A DNA stretch of 64,000 nucleotides, taken from positions 968,936 to 1,032,935 of the forward strand of contig JABLXX010000001.1 of the NCBI GenBank assembly GCA_013177825.1, in the 5' to 3' direction. This DNA is from Syntrophaceae bacterium (lineage in GTDB: Bacteria; Desulfobacterota; Syntrophia; Syntrophales; PHBD01). The notes beneath the pieces were generated by a model. It did not search any database. It was not told where the DNA came from and worked only from the letters and a program-made list of their open reading frames with translations. Below are positions 60,990-64,000 of the stretch, piece by piece (the stretch's first letter is position 1; each line of letters opens with the position of its first letter). Both the position numbers and the translations under genes were made by a program.

Positions 60990-61889
60990 ATGGAGAAGGT
61001 GCTGGAGATCGTGTTCAACGGGGTGTCCATGGGCGCGATCTACGCCCTGCTGGCGCTGGGATTCGTCATGATCTTCAAGTCCACGGGCATCCTGAACTTC
61101 GCCCAGGGCGAACTGGCCATGGCGGGGGCCTTCCTCTGCTATACCTTTGCCACGCTGGCCCAGCTTCCCTATGTCCTGTCCTTCGTCCTTGCGCTGGCCG
61201 CCGCGGGCGTCCTGGGGGCCGTCGTCGACGTCGTCTTTTTCCGGCGCATGGTGGGAGAGCCGGTCTTCTCCACGATCATGGTCACCGTCGGGCTGGCCTG
61301 CATCCTCACCTCCCTGGCGGGTTTCCTCTGGGGGCACGATGTCTATTCCATCGTCTCCCCGTTCACCGACGGGACGGCGGCCGTAGGGGGCCTCGTCGTA
61401 TCCCAGGGATCCCTCTACACCATCGCTGTCTCGGTCCTCCTCTTCCTCCTGCTCCTCCTCTTTTTCAACCGCTCGCTCCTGGGGATCGCCATGAAAGGGA
61501 CTGCGGAGGACGCCGACACGGCGGGCCTGATGGGGATCAACGTACGGCGGATTCACGCCCTGGCCTGGGTCCTCGGGGCGGTGCTGGCCGCCGTGGCCGG
61601 GATCTTCCTGGCGGAGCAGAGCTTCGTCCGCCTTTCCATGAGCCACACGGGGATCAAGGCCATGGCGGCGGCCATCCTGGGCGGGATGGAGAGCCTCGGC
61701 GGCGCCATCCTGGGGGGGCTCCTCATCGGGATCGTCGAGAGCCTGGCGGCGAACTATCTCAGCGGAATGGAGCTGGGGAACTTTCATTTCGGGGACATCA
61801 AGGACGTGGCTGCCTTCGCGATCATGATCCTGGTTCTGATGATCCGTCCCCACGGCCTCTTCGGCCGGAAAAAGGTGGAGCGGGTGTAA
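60990..61889 (+). CDS. livH: Branched-chain amino acid-type ABC transporter permease (LivH-like)
   Basis: A 299-aa permease with about eight helices. LivH features: NGVSMGAIYALLALGFVMIFKSTGILNFAQGEL at the N-terminus, TAEDADTAGLMGINVRR cytoplasmic loop (EAA-like), AAAILGGMESLGGAILGGLLIGIVESL and MILVLMIRPHGLFG at the C-terminus. Forms the channel with LivM. It precedes livM by 4 bases. Confidence 0.94.
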   Translation: MEKVLEIVFNGVSMGAIYALLALGFVMIFKSTGILNFAQGELAMAGAFLCYTFATLAQLPYVLSFVLALAAAGVLGAVVDVVFFRRMVGEPVFSTIMVTVGLACILTSLAGFLWGHDVYSIVSPFTDGTAAVGGLVVSQGSLYTIAVSVLLFLLLLLFFNRSLLGIAMKGTAEDADTAGLMGINVRRIHALAWVLGAVLAAVAGIFLAEQSFVRLSMSHTGIKAMAAAILGGMESLGGAILGGLLIGIVESLAANYLSGMELGNFHFGDIKDVAAFAIMILVLMIRPHGLFGRKKVERV

Positions 61890-61893
61890 CGCC

Positions 61894-62931
61894 ATGGGGC
61901 GATCCTTCAAGACAAGCTACGGGGCCGACATGGCCCTGCTCCCGAATCTCTGGGTGAAGGCGTGGCTCGTCCTTCTCGTCCTGGCCCTCATCGCGGTTCC
62001 GTTTTTCCTGAACCGCTACCAGCTCAGCATCCTGAGCGAGATCTGCATCGCCGTCATCGGGGCGCTCGGCCTGAACCTGCTGACGGGATACACGGGACAG
62101 ATCTCGCTGGGCCACGGGGCCTTCCTGGCCATCGGGGCCTACACGACGGCCCTGCTCACCGGGGAATTGGGCCTGCCCTTTGCGCTCTCCCTCCCTCTGT
62201 CGGGATGCATGGCGGCGCTCCTGGGTATGGTCGTCGGCGTCCCGTCCCTGCGGCTCAAGGGGCTTTACCTGGCTCTGGGCACCCTGGCCTTCGGTTTCAT
62301 CGTCGAGTACGTCCTCTTCCACTGGGACCTGACCCAGGGAGACCGGGGGCTGCCCGTGCCGCCTATCGGCCTGGGCGGATTCACCGCCGATACGGAGCGG
62401 CAGGTGTTTTTCGTTCTTCTCGCGCTCTCGGTCGCGGCGGTCCTGGCAGCCAAGAACATCTCCCGGACGAAGATCGGCCGCAGCTTCTGCGCGATCCGGG
62501 ACCGGGACATCGCAGCGGAGGCCATGGGAATCCCGCTGGCCCGGTACAAAATCATGGCCTTCGGCATCAGCGCCTTCTTCGCCGGGGCGGCCGGCTGCCT
62601 TGCCGCCCACTACCAGAAATGGATCGTGCCGGGTCTTTTCGACCTTTCCCTCTCCCTCGCCTACATCGCCATGATCGTCCTGGGGGGGCTCGGCACCATC
62701 CTGGGGTCGATCCTGGGCGCGCTTCTGATCTCGGGGATTCCCCACGGCATCACCTATGCGGTCGATCTCTTCAAGGAAAGCCATCCGGCCCTGAGCGGTC
62801 TGATCGTGGATTTCAAGCTGGGGATTTTCGGGCTCATCATCGTCCTTACGCTTCTCTTCGAGCCGCGGGGCCTCTTCGGGGTCTACCTGCGGGCGAAGAC
62901 GTACTGGAAGACGTGGCCTTTCCGTTACTGA
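61894..62931 (+). CDS. livM: Branched-chain amino acid-type ABC transporter permease (LivM-like)
   Basis: A 345-aa permease with about ten helices. LivM features: ALGLNLLTGYTGQISLGHGAFLAIGAYT, FCAIRDRDIAAEAMGIPLARYKIMAFGISAFFAGAAG and LSLAYIAMIVLGGLGTILGSILGALLI. The N-terminal 20 residues (MGRSFKTSYGADMALLPN) are hydrophilic. It partners LivH; a binding-protein gene follows after 83 bases behind its own AAAGGAGG. Confidence 0.94.
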   Translation: MGRSFKTSYGADMALLPNLWVKAWLVLLVLALIAVPFFLNRYQLSILSEICIAVIGALGLNLLTGYTGQISLGHGAFLAIGAYTTALLTGELGLPFALSLPLSGCMAALLGMVVGVPSLRLKGLYLALGTLAFGFIVEYVLFHWDLTQGDRGLPVPPIGLGGFTADTERQVFFVLLALSVAAVLAAKNISRTKIGRSFCAIRDRDIAAEAMGIPLARYKIMAFGISAFFAGAAGCLAAHYQKWIVPGLFDLSLSLAYIAMIVLGGLGTILGSILGALLISGIPHGITYAVDLFKESHPALSGLIVDFKLGIFGLIIVLTLLFEPRGLFGVYLRAKTYWKTWPFRY

Positions 62932-63014
62932 GGCCGCGGGAGATTCGGAAACCGGGCCTTTCCGGTCGGCCGGGGGGCGGGCCGGAGGGTCAAACCAGGA
63001 AAAGGAGGAATACC

Positions 63015-64000
63015 ATGAAAAAGAGGACTGTCTTGACCGCCCTCGTGGCGGGGTTGCTGATCGGCCTGATCGTCGTGGCCGGTTCATGGGCTGCGGACGT
63101 GCGGGGAGTCGCGGACAAGTCCGTCAAGATCGCCTGTCTGGTCGATCTGTCCGGGCCGGGCAAATACGGTGGGCCCCCGGTGGCCGACGCCTTCCGGGAC
63201 TATGTTGCCTGGGTCAACGACACAGGCGGCGTTCACGGCCGGAAGATCGACCTGATCGTCGAGGACAACGGCATCCTTCCCAGCACGACCATGGCCGCGG
63301 CCCGGAAGGTCCTCCTGAAGGACGGCGTCTTTGCCATTGCCTTCAACCTGGGAAGCGCCGGCGCCAGCGCCATCGTGCCGCTCTGCGAGGAAAACAGGGC
63401 CGTCCTCATGCCCCACGGGGCGAACAAGAAATTCTACCAGCCGGGAAACAAGTGGGTCTTCGTGCCTCACACGGCGCAGTTCGACATGGCGACCCGGGCG
63501 GTGGAATACATCCTGGAGAAGAATCCGCGGGCGCGGATCGGCATCATCTACCAGGACGACGACTTCGGCCGGGAGGGCCTGGACGGCGCCCGTGCGGCGG
63601 CGGCCTTCAAAAAGACGGCCCTCGTGAAGGAGGCGCCTTACAAGACGGGAACGATCGACTTCACCCCCCACATGAACGCCATGCGGGACGCAAAGGTGGA
63701 CACCATCGTCCTGTGGACCTATTTGCCCCAGTCGGCGGCCATCATCAAACAGAGGGCGAAGATGGGCTGGAGCGTCAGCCTGATCTCCAACAACACCACG
63801 GGGGTTCCGCCCCTTTTCGCCCTGGCGGGGGAGCAGGCCGACGGCTACATGCTCGTGACGCCCTATGCGCCGGGCTGGATGGACCTCCCGGGAATCAAAC
63901 GGATCAAGAAGATCAACGCGAAGTACGGCAACGTGCAGAAGACCCTCGGAAACCCCGCCTATCCGGACTATCTCTACCTGGCCGCCTGGGGCTACATCGA
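63015..64000 (+). CDS. Liv-type ABC transporter substrate-binding protein (C-terminus outside window)
   Basis: The first 328 codons are present; the gene runs past the window end. ATG 63015 is behind AAAGGAGG. Signal peptide about residues 1-27 (VLTALVAGLLIGLIVVAGSWAA). The mature part is a periplasmic-binding protein of the LivJ/amide type: KIACLVDLSGPGKYGG, HGRKIDLIVEDNGILPS, AIAFNLGSAGASAIVPLCEE and IGIIYQDDDFGREGLDGA. The ligand cannot be read; the adjacent acyl-CoA ligase suggests an organic acid. Confidence 0.92.
   Translation, partial: MKKRTVLTALVAGLLIGLIVVAGSWAADVRGVADKSVKIACLVDLSGPGKYGGPPVADAFRDYVAWVNDTGGVHGRKIDLIVEDNGILPSTTMAAARKVLLKDGVFAIAFNLGSAGASAIVPLCEENRAVLMPHGANKKFYQPGNKWVFVPHTAQFDMATRAVEYILEKNPRARIGIIYQDDDFGREGLDGARAAAAFKKTALVKEAPYKTGTIDFTPHMNAMRDAKVDTIVLWTYLPQSAAIIKQRAKMGWSVSLISNNTTGVPPLFALAGEQADGYMLVTPYAPGWMDLPGIKRIKKINAKYGNVQKTLGNPAYPDYLYLAAWGYI

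Noticed and set aside
1-64000. Mobile elements, CRISPR arrays, tRNA or rRNA genes
   Set aside because: No transposase or integrase reading frame, no regularly spaced short repeats, and no tRNA-like cloverleaf or rRNA stretch was recognised by eye. The tandem arrays are gene duplications, not CRISPR.

Overview
The window looks like chromosomal DNA from a GC-rich anaerobic Deltaproteobacterium (Desulfobacterota), most like the Syntrophaceae (Syntrophus/Smithella type). This is inferred from gene content, not from a marker gene: a radical-type 2-hydroxyacyl-CoA dehydratase with its activating ATPase, phosphate butyryltransferases with butyrate kinase, an acyl-CoA dehydrogenase, three AMP-forming acyl-CoA ligases, a Liv-type ABC transporter with an embedded acyl-CoA ligase, and a sigma-54 promoter signature. 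No rRNA, tRNA, CRISPR array, transposase or phage gene was recognised by eye.

Layout. 1-3101: a tandem array of small Sec-secreted proteins on the + strand. Five 13-cysteine proteins (family A, the first cut by the window edge) are interleaved with two cysteine-free partners (family B), a decayed third B copy, and duplicated leaders that fold into a hairpin. 3329-8577: an export operon of TolC-like channel, membrane-fusion adaptor with an N-terminal cytoplasmic PAS domain, MacB-type ATPase and MacB-type permease. 8683-11345 (-): a ferredoxin-type flavin reductase and a CrtI/RetSat-like FAD oxidoreductase. 11374-25661 (-): a DUF748 protein, the dehydratase module (activator, SDR, two catalytic subunits), Tex, an acyl-CoA ligase, FtsH and KdsD. 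25877-32703: an RlpA-like protein, a LysR regulator, and the divergent ptb-ptb-buk-acyl-CoA dehydrogenase operon followed by a PanE-like reductase. 32796-36529: a histidine kinase/response regulator pair divergent from a radical SAM protein, with a two-copy 11-bp-phased direct repeat between them. 36670-38205 (-): an NCS2 permease.

38585-42315 (-): a second, unrelated tandem array of seven small secreted Cys-rich proteins (family C), each with a nearly identical ribosome-binding leader, closed by a strong intrinsic terminator. 42565-51699: mixed single genes, including a predicted Tat-exported lipoprotein with flavodoxin and 2x[4Fe-4S] domains, metallo-beta-lactamase-fold enzymes, a cyclic-nucleotide-binding protein, a secreted HAD phosphatase, a cytidine-deaminase-like enzyme, LysE, GrpB and HXXEE proteins, and an acyl-CoA ligase. 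52167-57160: a transglutaminase-like protein with an ABC-2 type exporter, then a metallo-hydrolase. 57538-64000: LivF-LivG-acyl-CoA ligase-LivH-LivM-binding protein, behind a sigma-54 promoter with tandem upstream sites; the last gene runs off the window.

The metabolic genes fit an organism that activates organic acids to CoA thioesters, dehydrates or dehydrogenates them, and recovers ATP through acyl phosphates. The least explained parts are the two secreted Cys-rich arrays. The first sits directly upstream of a tripartite exporter whose adaptor carries a sensor domain. The linked reading, a family of disulfide-rich exported proteins with a dedicated signal-responsive exporter, is an inference from position and protein features.
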